Below, piece by piece: positions 22,522-30,766 of a DNA stretch of 34,090 nt. Under the pieces are notes generated by a model. The model was not told the origin of the DNA. It ran no database searches and saw only the letters and a program-made list of their open reading frames with translations. Source of the stretch: Treponema sp. (GTDB taxonomy: Bacteria > Spirochaetota > Spirochaetia > Treponematales > Treponemataceae); the NCBI GenBank assembly GCA_017395545.1, contig JAFPUF010000017.1, positions 1 to 34,090 of the forward strand, read 5' to 3'. A program made the translations under genes and the position numbers. Positions within the stretch are counted from its first letter, which is position 1. Each line of letters begins with the position of its first letter.

Positions 22522-25405
22522 ACTGCATTGTATAAACGCCGTCCCAGATTTTCGGAAGTCCGTTCTTTATGAAATCCTCGCACCTCTCGATAAAGACTTT
22601 AGCGCTTTCGTCCATCGGATACAGTTCATCCGACTGACGGTAGAATTCACAGGCTTTCTTCAAATCTTCAATATCTTTCGGCTGCTCAGGAGTCTCGATT
22701 CCTTTCAAGTACCATTTCATGCCCTCGTTGAAGAGTTCCGTCGCCTTGATACGCTTTTCGCCAAGTTCATCTCTCAGGCCTATAATTGAGTAAATTCCGA
22801 CAGGCTTTTTAACGTTGATAACCCGGACGCAGTCAAGCTTTCGCGCGACGATTTTTCCGGCATTTTCCCCGCGGTTAGCCGCTTCCCAGGTTGACTCTGA
22901 GCACATAATCCATGAGCCGTAAGCCTTGTTCGTTCCTTCAAGACGGCTCGCAAGGTTTACGTTGTTACCCATAATAGTATAGTTAAGTTTTTTCTCGGTA
23001 CCCATATTTCCGACGACCATATTTCCTGTATTGAGTCCGACACGGGAATGCAGGAAGAACGGCTCACCTGTGGCAGGATTTATCGGGAGCCGGCCTTTAT
23101 TCTCTTCATTGAAGCGCCGCTCAGCCTGAAGCATGCGGATTCCGGCTACACAGGCATCAAAAGCATTGTTGTCATCGTGGACAGGAGCACCAAAGAACGA
23201 GACAATCTCATCGCCAACATATTTATCGATGGTTCCCTTATTGTCCATAATTGCATCACTGAGAACACCAAGATAGTCATTCAGAACAGCGACGAGACGC
23301 TCAGCTCCCTTATCCTCCCCTGCCTCATTGTTGATAACCTCAGTAAAGGCCGAGAATGATTTTACGTCCGAGAAGAGCGCCGTAAGCATGTCACTTTTTC
23401 CGCCCAAACTTGCAAGCTCAGGATTTTTTACAATCTGCTCAACGACAGCAGGCGCAACGTAGGCTCCGAAAGTTGTCTGAAGGAATTTTTTATCTTTTTC
23501 GCTTGTTGCAAAACGGTAGATTGTCATCGCAAGATAAGAAGTAAATCCAATCAGAATTGTAGTAAGAGCCGGCATATACACGCTAAAAAGAATAAGCATA
23601 AAGAAAGGTATAAAGAAGCAGAGCAGAACAAGAGAAACACCGGAAATATTCTGAATTCTTGCTCTCTTTTCGGCAGGAAGGACAATCAGGACAAAAGCAA
23701 GGATTGTCGCAAAAATCACGCCCCACCACCATTCGACAGAATAAATAAAAATCTGATTCATAATCGTGTTGTAGACATTCGCATGCGTTCCGACATTCAT
23801 GTATGCCCGTTCAAAAGGGGTCGTACCCAAATCGGTTGTGGAAGAAGCGGTGTGACCAAGAATACAAAAAGAATTTTCATAGGCTGCTTTTTTTTCTGCA
23901 AAAATCGAAGCGTAAAGGGTATTCTCGCTCTGCAATGTGTCAAAAAGGTCTGAAACCTCCTGCGCAACGGTCTGAATTTCGTCAGCCGAAATAACTCCGG
24001 CAAGGTCATACATTCTGCCTGCAATTTCATCGAGAGCGGGACTCGGTAAATTCTTCGTTCCTGCAAAAGTCGTAACATCTTCAAAGAATTTTTTTCTGGC
24101 CTCAAAATACTGCTCATATTCAGAAGAATCGATTCCGCCGCCGAGCGCATTTCCTTCAATATCGTAGCCTTCACACTTAGCAAGGAGGTATTCCTTAAAA
24201 TCTTCGATATCGTTGTAATCCGAAACAAGCTGGTGGACCGTCTGAGCCGATTCAAGCGGATAAAGATTTGTACCCGGAATTTTCACGGAATTAAGGGAGA
24301 TGAGGAATCTGTCGAGAGACTTTAACACTGTCACGACATTTTTCTCAAGTTCGTCAAGCTGTGCAAGGAAATACATGCTTTCGTGCCGGAAAGAATCGAC
24401 AAAAGGACAGTGAAGCCAGTTGATAATCATTTTTCCGTCAGAATCAAGCGGAATCTTGAGATTTTTTCCGTCCAGGCCGGCACATTTTTCAAGGAAAAGA
24501 GCATTTTTCTCACGAGTGATTGATTCCGGCTGAAGTTTTTTCAGAATCGGAGCGAAAGAAAGCTGTCCTGCAAAAACGCCGTCCTTGTCATTTAAAAGTT
24601 CGATTCTGCGGCGGGTTCCGTCCATATCAATAATGACGTTCGTGAATCCGGCTCCGCTCGCATGTGAAATGAACTGGTGCATGGCCGGTGAAAAACCAAT
24701 CAAATATTTTTTACAGAAAAGCGGGTCTGTCCAGTCTACTTTTTCTCCCCTAAAATTATCGAGGAATGAAGTTTTTGTTGAGTCTATACGGCTTTTTCTG
24801 AAATACTTGAGAATAAGTTTGTCATCATCCTTTACGTTGTACAGGAATCTTTTTTTGACATAATCAATTTCTTCGTCGGTATACTTCATGTCGATGTCGA
24901 GGGTATTGATAGTAAGCCAGGTATTTCCGAAGAACTGGATTGCACGGGCAAAATAATCATCGTTATCACGTACGAATTTTTCAAAGGCAGGGCGCGTTCC
25001 GTCAAAATTTGAGGCAGCCTCGATGATGGCGTCCTCGTTGACGGCAAGACTTGAAGGCGAAAGGTACTCAATATCGAATACAGCCGTATCAACGCCGAAT
25101 TCTTTCATGCGCATAAGGGCGTTCGCAAAAATATTCCTCGGCCACGGCCAGGTTTTCATTTCCTGGAAAGCCTCGTTGCTCGTTGAAAGGTTATCCGCCT
25201 CAACAAGAAGGATTTCCGTTCTAGGTTCAGGACTTTTTGAGAATCCTAAAAACAAATCATAGATACGGAAGTCGAATTTCTGAAGCGCGCCGACAGCACA
25301 GCAAAGCGTCCAGAACAGGACAGACGAGACGACAATTATAGAAGCAACTGCTTTTCTAGATAAAGATTTTTTTGAATCTTTCTGATTTTTCTGGTTCTTT
25401 TTCAT
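22514..25405 (-). CDS. CHASE2 sensor adenylate cyclase, class III
   Basis: The membrane sensor enzyme has 963 residues from ATG at 25405. It starts with a transmembrane helix (about 19-41), a large extracytoplasmic CHASE2 domain (FDFRIYDLFLG, ILLVEADNLST, WPWPRNIFANAL, FDIEYLSP), and three transmembrane helices before the class III cyclase domain (about 671-860). Catalytic features are metal Asp680 (FSDVKSF) and Asp732 (KYVGDE), base-recognising Lys728 and Thr810 (NYTIMGN), and Asn817/Arg821 in NVNLASR. The Lys/Thr pair suggests ATP to cAMP. The C-terminal region is helical, TPR-like. The frame continues to an ATG at 25543, but that would run through the divergent gene start; a -10 box seven bases before 25405 fits better. 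Confidence 0.9.
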   Translation of the reverse strand: MKKNQKNQKDSKKSLSRKAVASIIVVSSVLFWTLCCAVGALQKFDFRIYDLFLGFSKSPEPRTEILLVEADNLSTSNEAFQEMKTWPWPRNIFANALMRMKEFGVDTAVFDIEYLSPSSLAVNEDAIIEAASNFDGTRPAFEKFVRDNDDYFARAIQFFGNTWLTINTLDIDMKYTDEEIDYVKKRFLYNVKDDDKLILKYFRKSRIDSTKTSFLDNFRGEKVDWTDPLFCKKYLIGFSPAMHQFISHASGAGFTNVIIDMDGTRRRIELLNDKDGVFAGQLSFAPILKKLQPESITREKNALFLEKCAGLDGKNLKIPLDSDGKMIINWLHCPFVDSFRHESMYFLAQLDELEKNVVTVLKSLDRFLISLNSVKIPGTNLYPLESAQTVHQLVSDYNDIEDFKEYLLAKCEGYDIEGNALGGGIDSSEYEQYFEARKKFFEDVTTFAGTKNLPSPALDEIAGRMYDLAGVISADEIQTVAQEVSDLFDTLQSENTLYASIFAEKKAAYENSFCILGHTASSTTDLGTTPFERAYMNVGTHANVYNTIMNQIFIYSVEWWWGVIFATILAFVLIVLPAEKRARIQNISGVSLVLLCFFIPFFMLILFSVYMPALTTILIGFTSYLAMTIYRFATSEKDKKFLQTTFGAYVAPAVVEQIVKNPELASLGGKSDMLTALFSDVKSFSAFTEVINNEAGEDKGAERLVAVLNDYLGVLSDAIMDNKGTIDKYVGDEIVSFFGAPVHDDNNAFDACVAGIRMLQAERRFNEENKGRLPINPATGEPFFLHSRVGLNTGNMVVGNMGTEKKLNYTIMGNNVNLASRLEGTNKAYGSWIMCSESTWEAANRGENAGKIVARKLDCVRVINVKKPVGIYSIIGLRDELGEKRIKATELFNEGMKWYLKGIETPEQPKDIEDLKKACEFYRQSDELYPMDESAKVFIERCEDFIKNGLPKIWDGVYTMQSK

Positions 25406-25412
25406 TGCAATT

Positions 25413-25432
25413 ATTATAACATATGTTAAAAT
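25413..25432. promoter_or_regulatory. overlapping divergent promoters, cyclase and envelope operon
   Basis: On the minus strand TGT-TATAAT (TATAAT at 25413-25418) ends seven bases before the cyclase ATG. On the plus strand TGT-TAAAAT (TAAAAT at 25427-25432) lies about 28 bases before the ATG at 25461, giving a leader of about 22 bases with AGGAG. The two boxes are nine bases apart, so binding of RNA polymerase to one should hinder the other. TTGCAA at 25406-25411 may serve as the plus-strand -35 hexamer. Confidence 0.6.
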
Positions 25433-25460
25433 AAATTGAAAACTTTTTTTAGGAGCAGTT

Positions 25461-25916
25461 ATGAAAAAACTTTTACTGTCTTTTGCGGCTCTTTTATTCG
25501 GACTTTCAGCTTTTGCACAAAGTTCAGAGCAGATTTCAGCCATTCTAAAATCCGAAAAAGCAAATTGCGGGCAGGCTTCTTACCTCGCCGCAACATACAC
25601 GAATTCCATAAGTGATACAGATTCCGAAAAAGCGGCCTGCGAAGCATTAAAAAATGCAGGCTATCTTCCTGAAGGCATAAGTGCAGACCAGGAAATCAAT
25701 CTTGCACAGCTTTCCTATCTGTTCACAAAAGCACTGGGAATCAAAGGCGGACTTTTTTACACACTGATTCCGTCCCCGCGATATGCTTACAAAGAATTAA
25801 AGGCGCGCGGAGTCCTTCCGGCAGAATCTGACCCGTCAATGAAGATTTCAGGCCGTGACTGCCTTGATCTTTTTAATTCCTGCCTCGAATTCGCAGAAAA
25901 CAAAGGAGCAGAATAA
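25461..25916 (+). CDS. small exported protein of unknown function
   Basis: I do not recognise the family. The 151-residue product has a clear signal peptide (MKKLLLSFAALLFGLSAFA, cut before QSSEQ) and is probably periplasmic. The mature part has four or five cysteines (KANCGQ, KAACEAL, GRDC, NSCLEF) and is largely helical; the repeated pattern of a helix with LPEG/LPAE (GYLPEGI, GVLPAESD) suggests two related halves, reminiscent of S-layer-homology-like modules. AGGAG lies before the ATG. The next gene, a predicted barrel, starts on its stop codon (TAATG), so the two act together. A periplasmic partner or chaperone of the barrel is a guess. Confidence 0.8.
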   Translation: MKKLLLSFAALLFGLSAFAQSSEQISAILKSEKANCGQASYLAATYTNSISDTDSEKAACEALKNAGYLPEGISADQEINLAQLSYLFTKALGIKGGLFYTLIPSPRYAYKELKARGVLPAESDPSMKISGRDCLDLFNSCLEFAENKGAE

Positions 25917-27124
25917 TGAAAGCAAATTCTAAATTCTTTAAAACACTTCTCGCGGCAGGAGCCGTTCTTTCTGTCTCTTCATTTTCGTTCGCTTTTGAAA
26001 CAGGCGGACTTCTCACAAACGACACAAAATACATCAAAGACAAAGATGAAGACGCTTCCCTCGACCAGAAAAACGGACTTTCACTCTGGCTCAGAGTCCC
26101 GCTCACAGAAAACGGCTCAAGCTACTTCACAACAGAAGGTTCTTTCAAAACAGAATACGACACTTCCCTGCCTGAAGATGACAGGCTCATACTCACGGCA
26201 GACCTTGACCTTTTCAAGCTCGTCCTCAAAAAAGAGGCAGAAGCCGGAACAGTTCTTTTTTCTGCAGGAAGATTCTACTTCTCTGATTTAAGCGGTCTCG
26301 TTGTAGGACAGAACGCCGACGGAGCTCAGCTGGATTTTTCATCTTCAGTTTTAGGAGTCAGCGTCTACGGAGCATACACAGGTCTCCTTAACGAAAAGAA
26401 CATTACAATTCTTGACGATCCTCATGCAGGTTCAGATTCTCCGGATCCTGATAAAGTCTACTCGCTCGCAAAAAAATATGTTTTTGCAGGCCTTCAGCTC
26501 TCGGCTTCAAACTTTGCGGCAGGACAGAGCGCAGTTCTCGAAAGTCTCGGCGCTTTCAGGCTTGAAGACGGAAACAAATTCAACAGATTCTACGGAACGC
26601 TCTCCCTTTCAGGCCCTCTTGCCGCAGAAAAAGCAGTTTACTACACTTTATTGAGCACGCTCGGAATAACACAGGACGAAAACGACACTCACAAGGGAAA
26701 CCTTTCAAGCATCTCGTTTTCATGGTATCCTGATTTCAAGTCGGCTTCCCTCTCTCTCAACGGAGTTTATGCTTCAGGAAAACAGGGACCGTTTGACGGT
26801 TTTATGGGATTCACAAGCCAGACAGCAGCAGAATCTGTGTCACAGCCTGAATACTCCGGCATCGCAAAAGCAGGACTTTCGGCCTCAATCAAACCGACCG
26901 ACAATCTTTTGATTTCTGCCGGCGGAGACCTTGTTCTTAATGCGGCCGCAGGTGATGAAGGCAAAGATATCGAAATGGAAGGCTTTCAGTGCACGATTGG
27001 AGCAAATTACCAGTTTCTTTCCGATGTTTCTGTCGGAGCCACTTTCAACCAGTTCGTAGGCACGGGAGATTATTCCAGTGAGACAAAAACCCAGTTCAAG
27101 CTTAGCGCAAGCATAGCATTCTAA
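25916..27124 (+). CDS. predicted outer-membrane beta-barrel protein
   Basis: The 402 residues begin with a signal peptide (TLLAAGAVLSVSSFSFA, cut before FETGG). The mature part is rich in alternating polar and hydrophobic strands with aromatic belts (FYFSDLSGLVVG, VYYTLLSTLGI, SISFSWYPDF) and ends LSASIAF, with a terminal Phe as recognised by the BAM machinery. No known porin family was recognised; about 12-16 strands are possible. AGGAG occurs 12 bases before the ATG, which overlaps the stop of the preceding gene. It is the middle gene of a three-gene envelope operon. Role is unknown; a channel or adhesin is possible. Confidence 0.75.
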   Translation: MKANSKFFKTLLAAGAVLSVSSFSFAFETGGLLTNDTKYIKDKDEDASLDQKNGLSLWLRVPLTENGSSYFTTEGSFKTEYDTSLPEDDRLILTADLDLFKLVLKKEAEAGTVLFSAGRFYFSDLSGLVVGQNADGAQLDFSSSVLGVSVYGAYTGLLNEKNITILDDPHAGSDSPDPDKVYSLAKKYVFAGLQLSASNFAAGQSAVLESLGAFRLEDGNKFNRFYGTLSLSGPLAAEKAVYYTLLSTLGITQDENDTHKGNLSSISFSWYPDFKSASLSLNGVYASGKQGPFDGFMGFTSQTAAESVSQPEYSGIAKAGLSASIKPTDNLLISAGGDLVLNAAAGDEGKDIEMEGFQCTIGANYQFLSDVSVGATFNQFVGTGDYSSETKTQFKLSASIAF

Positions 27125-27144
27125 TTTACAGGGAGGAATAAATT

Positions 27145-27984
27145 ATGAAAAAACTGATTTTTTCTTTAATTTTCGGTTTTGCGACATTCTCTTCGTTCGC
27201 ATTTCAGGCAACCGTAGTCTCGGCAAAAGGCAAGGCCGAAGTTCAGAGCGGCTCTGAGTGGGTCGCAATCAAAACAGGCGATACGCTTGATCAGGGCGCC
27301 GTAATTCAGACAGGTTTCAAATCTGAAGTCGTCCTCAAGCTCAAGGAATCAACCGTCACAGTTGCCCCGCTCACCCGAATCACGCTTCAGACACTCGCAG
27401 AGCGGAACGGAGTCGCAGGAGCTCCTGGAAAAGACGAAACCTCAATTTTCCTTGACACAGGCTCACTAAAATCAAACGTTCAGAAATCACAGGACAGGCG
27501 CGTAGGCTTTACTGTGCGCTCCCCTGTCGCAACGGCTTCTGTCCGCGGTACAGAATTCCGCCTTGGCACAAAATTCCGCGGAGTCAAGCTCTCAACAAAA
27601 AACGGAAAAGTCGCTTTCTGGAAAAATACAGTAAAATCTGAAGCAGTCCTCGACGGAGCATCCGCAAATCCTGAGGCTCCGGCCGAAGAAGCAGGAACCG
27701 GAGATTCTGCACAGGACATTTCCGACTACGCTCCACAAGGTGCAATCGTCGTTTCAAAGGGCGAAAATGCCGAAGCACAGACAAACCAGCATTCAGCGAC
27801 TCCTCCGGCCGCCGTCGCACGCGGAAACGCAGCATCACTCGGTGGCGGAACACAGACTGCTTCCAGCGCAGAGATTGCGGCACATTCAGCAAATGCTCCT
27901 GTAGCAGTAGCAGCAACCGAGCAGAGCACCGCAAAAAAAATCGCCTCACTTTCTGTACTCGTAGAATTTGAGGATGCTGAATAA
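27145..27984 (+). CDS. exported FecR-domain protein
   Basis: The 279 residues have a signal peptide (LIFGFATFSSFAF), then a FecR domain (about 22-160): VVSAKGKAEVQSGSEWVAI, LDQGAVIQTGFKSEVVLKL, and the hallmark VRSPVATASVRGTEFRLG. A low-complexity Ala/Pro-rich tail follows (about 170-265). Classic FecR proteins pass envelope signals to sigma factors via an inner-membrane helix, but no such helix is seen here, so the domain acts as a periplasmic module. GGGAGG lies before the ATG. It is the last gene of the operon with the barrel and small exported protein; a terminator follows. Confidence 0.87.
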   Translation: MKKLIFSLIFGFATFSSFAFQATVVSAKGKAEVQSGSEWVAIKTGDTLDQGAVIQTGFKSEVVLKLKESTVTVAPLTRITLQTLAERNGVAGAPGKDETSIFLDTGSLKSNVQKSQDRRVGFTVRSPVATASVRGTEFRLGTKFRGVKLSTKNGKVAFWKNTVKSEAVLDGASANPEAPAEEAGTGDSAQDISDYAPQGAIVVSKGENAEAQTNQHSATPPAAVARGNAASLGGGTQTASSAEIAAHSANAPVAVAATEQSTAKKIASLSVLVEFEDAE

Positions 27985-28018
27985 TTCCCGGTCAAAAGGC
28001 ATTTTAATATCCTAAACG

Positions 28019-28055
28019 AAAAGTCTGCAGATTTCTAAATTTGCAGACTTTTTCT
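28019..28055 (+). terminator. intrinsic terminator after envelope operon
   Basis: Arms AAGTCTGCA (28021-28029) and TGCAGACTT (28042-28050) with a run of T residues after. Confidence 0.85.
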
Positions 28056-28085
28056 TTTTTTTTACTTTTGTAAATCACGTTTTTC

Positions 28086-28094
28086 TGCTAAAAT
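28086..28094 (+). promoter_or_regulatory. -10 box of lipoprotein gene, leaderless arrangement
   Basis: Extended TGC-TAAAAT ends six bases before the ATG at 28101. There is no Shine-Dalgarno sequence. A -35 hexamer is not clear. Confidence 0.5.
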
Positions 28095-28100
28095 TAAAAT

Positions 28101-28901
28101 ATGTTTAGAAAAATTATGAATAAAAAAGTTTTGACTAAATCATCTGCAATTCTGTTCATCACACTTTCGTTTTTTTTATCTTCATGTAAAGGCGAAAAAA
28201 AATCTCCTTCTTCACAGACAGCATCCCAGAACGGCTTCTCAGAAGATACCCCCGTTAAACTCAGAAAAATCTCAGACGAAACAAAAGAATACCTTGAGGG
28301 CAAAAATATTGTCGTAGTCCTTGGCTACGGCTACAATGACGAAGAAAACGTCTCAAAAATCACGCAGGTTTTGAATACCAGTTTTGGTGTCGAAACCGAA
28401 GAAAAACCGGCCCTCATCACAATTCTTGTCTACCCAAAAGATTTTATGGTCGGAGGAAAAGAGCGCATTTCATCCCTCGCCGACAGAATCGAAGAAAAGA
28501 ATCTCGCCGGAATGATAATCCTCGGTGCTCCGGAAGGACTTCACATCGCACTCTCAAAAATCCAGGACAAATCAGAAGACGGAAAAATCAGCTATCCGGT
28601 CTTTACGCTGTTCTCACAGGATGACGTTCTTGGTTCTGAATCAACCTCAGACTTTGTCCTTGACTACGCCCACAAAACCAACACAATCGAAGGCGAAGTA
28701 ACCGACTTCATTCCAGACTTTGATGCGTCAACAATCCTCACAAACTCAATTACAGAAATGATAGAGCTGAGGGAACCGCTAAAAGCCGACGGCAATCTTC
28801 AGCCTTTCGTACAGAAACTTCTCGATAAAAAAAGAACCTTAGTCCGCTATGTAGACGGTGAGACAGGCTTACAGTCAATTAATCATTTTATTTTCGAATG
28901 A
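28101..28901 (+). CDS. lipoprotein of unknown function
   Basis: The 266 residues start with a lipoprotein signal peptide ending FFLSSCK (lipidated Cys29). The mature part looks like an alternating alpha/beta fold: NIVVVLGYGYNDEENVSKI, ITILVYPKDFMVGG, GMIILGAPEGLHIAL, PVFTLFSQDDVLGS, DFVLDY, which resembles periplasmic substrate-binding proteins of the sugar-binding type. I cannot name a family. ATG at 28101 fits the -10 box; another ATG at 28116 is possible and leaves a similar signal peptide. It overlaps the YfcE-like gene (ATGA), which suggests a shared role or just packing. Confidence 0.82.
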   Translation: MFRKIMNKKVLTKSSAILFITLSFFLSSCKGEKKSPSSQTASQNGFSEDTPVKLRKISDETKEYLEGKNIVVVLGYGYNDEENVSKITQVLNTSFGVETEEKPALITILVYPKDFMVGGKERISSLADRIEEKNLAGMIILGAPEGLHIALSKIQDKSEDGKISYPVFTLFSQDDVLGSESTSDFVLDYAHKTNTIEGEVTDFIPDFDASTILTNSITEMIELREPLKADGNLQPFVQKLLDKKRTLVRYVDGETGLQSINHFIFE

Positions 28902-29614
28902 TCGAGCTTACTCAGCAGGAAAATCTTGCGATTGGAAATAAAGAGTATATTGATTCTCTGAATGAAAAAGAATTTGGGAGGGCGCTTTTGCTTTCAGACT
29001 CCCACGGAAATCCGAGGGTAATGCAGTCCATCATCACGCATTTCGGCCCTTTATGCGATATTCTGTGCTTTTGCGGAGACGGACTTCTGGATCTTGTCGA
29101 AACGCTTGAAAGGGGCTTTTTCGACCCTGAATTCGGAAAAGCAATTCCCCCTGCCCTTTTTTTTGTCCGCGGAAACGGCGACAATTCAACAATCACTATT
29201 TTCACGGATCAGAGGATTCCTGTTTCTGTACCAGAAACTCAGGAATTCTCTCTCGCCGGAAGAAAATTTATGATAACCCACGGTCACCGTTTCAATGTCT
29301 ATTACGGAACCAGAGACTTAAAGGCAGAAGCAATCAGCCGCGGAGTTGATGTAGTATTGTACGGTCACACTCATGTTCCGAATTCTTTGAGAACACATGT
29401 TTTAAGGGACGGATACAATCAGCTTCTGGGAGTGACTAATCCGGGAAGCTGTGCCCTGGCCAGAGGTGGCATGCCTAACACTTTTGCAATAATCGACGCT
29501 CACAAGGATGAAGACAAAACTGTCTGCCACTATTACAGAATCATCGAAGACCGTTTCGGTGACTATAATTTTGAAGAAATGCCGACACCCCGCGGAGAAA
29601 TAAAACTCTTTTAA
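28898..29614 (+). CDS. YfcE-type calcineurin-like phosphodiesterase
   Basis: The 238 residues have the metallophosphoesterase ligands in order: LLSDSHGN (about 32-39), FCGDGLLD, RGNGDNS, ITHGHRFN and YGHTHVP. These match the YfcE/MJ0936 type that splits phosphodiesters using two metals. The first 25 residues precede the usual family start and form a short extension, and the loop after GDGL is long. It is joined by ATGA to the lipoprotein gene upstream, and is probably cytosolic since no signal peptide is seen. The natural substrate is unknown. Confidence 0.9.
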   Translation: MIELTQQENLAIGNKEYIDSLNEKEFGRALLLSDSHGNPRVMQSIITHFGPLCDILCFCGDGLLDLVETLERGFFDPEFGKAIPPALFFVRGNGDNSTITIFTDQRIPVSVPETQEFSLAGRKFMITHGHRFNVYYGTRDLKAEAISRGVDVVLYGHTHVPNSLRTHVLRDGYNQLLGVTNPGSCALARGGMPNTFAIIDAHKDEDKTVCHYYRIIEDRFGDYNFEEMPTPRGEIKLF

Positions 29615-29672
29615 TTTTTTTCAGTTTAGTTAAATTTTACTATCGGTTTTCTGAATTCAGTGTTAAAATACC

Positions 29673-29681
29673 TGTTATAAA
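29673..29681 (+). promoter_or_regulatory. -10 box of diguanylate cyclase gene
   Basis: TGT-TATAAA, ending eight bases before the ATG at 29690. A second box, TGT-TAAAAT at 29661-29669, lies 12 bases upstream. AGGA occurs directly next to the ATG and is too close to be a normal ribosome site. Confidence 0.45.
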
Positions 29682-29689
29682 AACAGGAA

Positions 29690-30766
29690 ATGAAAAAGTT
29701 TAAGACTAAAAAGATCAGTATAAAAATCGCGGCTTTAATCGGCATTGTTCAGATAGCGGCGATGGCACTTCTCTTTATTACCTCAAACCTCAGCATCTTT
29801 GCCTGTGTTGTCATCACAGTTCTGATGATTCTGACCAGCACGGCAATTATCGGCTGGCAAAGGAATGCTGTTAAAGGCCTCCGCACAATATTCGAAAACG
29901 AGCATCTGCTTTTTTCTGAAATACTGGAAGCCCAGACTGTCGGAACGCTGGTTACAAATTCTGAAGACAATGAAATCATTCTTATCAACAAAATGGCTGT
30001 TCATCTTTATGGACTGGATTCCGCAAAGAAAAATTCGCTCACAATGGACGATATCAAAAACAAGTTCAGTAAAGAAGAAAGGGAGAAAATCACAAAGGTC
30101 AGGGAACTTGCAAAAAACTCTAAAGAAGAAATAATCTACGAAACCTATGCAATTCACGATGACGGACGGAAGATTCATTTTCTTAGTCACGCAAAAAGCG
30201 CGCATCTCTCAAATGGTGAAACGATTATAATTTTCTCTTTCATAGATATTACGCCTCTGAAAAATCTGGAATCCAGCCTTGTGCATCTCTCAGAAACAGA
30301 CTCGCTCACATCAATATCGAACAGACGAGGCGGAGAACAAAAACTCAGGAATTTAGTTTCAGATGGCAAACAAGGAATGTTCTGTCTTTTTGATGCCAAT
30401 AAATTCAAATACATTAACGACACTTTCGGTCACGCAGCCGGCGATAAGGTTCTGATTGAAATCGCAAACTGCATGAAAAAAGCTTTCCGGACTTCGGATA
30501 TTCTGATAAGACTGGGTGGCGATGAATTTGTTGCATTCACTCCGGATATAAAAGAACAGAAAACAGGAAAAATTGTTCTCGACAGATTTATTAAACAAAT
30601 CGAAGAAATATCTATTCCAGAGCTCGGGAATCATAAAGTTTCTGTGAGTCTCGGTGCAGTGATTATCAACGGCACCGAGACTTTCGAGCAGATTTACACA
30701 AAAGCCGACTCCGTAATGTACGATTGTAAAGAAAAAGGCGGCAATGTGTACAAATTCTACGAATAA
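29690..30766 (+). CDS. membrane PAS-GGDEF diguanylate cyclase
   Basis: The enzyme makes cyclic di-GMP from two GTP. The 358 residues have two transmembrane helices (about 12-31 and 35-55), a PAS domain (about 75-190, with VGTLVTNSEDNEIILIN), and a GGDEF domain (about 200-358). The active-site GGDEF is intact at 276-280, the substrate motif FDANKFKYINDTFGH fits, and the inhibitory RxxD site (RTSD 267-270) is five residues before GGDEF, so product feedback is expected. It has no long periplasmic domain, so the PAS domain probably senses a cytosolic or membrane cue. Its stop codon abuts that of hslU on the other strand. Confidence 0.95.
   Translation: MKKFKTKKISIKIAALIGIVQIAAMALLFITSNLSIFACVVITVLMILTSTAIIGWQRNAVKGLRTIFENEHLLFSEILEAQTVGTLVTNSEDNEIILINKMAVHLYGLDSAKKNSLTMDDIKNKFSKEEREKITKVRELAKNSKEEIIYETYAIHDDGRKIHFLSHAKSAHLSNGETIIIFSFIDITPLKNLESSLVHLSETDSLTSISNRRGGEQKLRNLVSDGKQGMFCLFDANKFKYINDTFGHAAGDKVLIEIANCMKKAFRTSDILIRLGGDEFVAFTPDIKEQKTGKIVLDRFIKQIEEISIPELGNHKVSVSLGAVIINGTETFEQIYTKADSVMYDCKEKGGNVYKFYE

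Noticed and set aside
25406..25543. Upstream start of the cyclase at 25543
   Set aside because: The extension overlaps the start of the divergent gene and lacks homology to known CHASE2 proteins; a -10 box fits the ATG at 25405.
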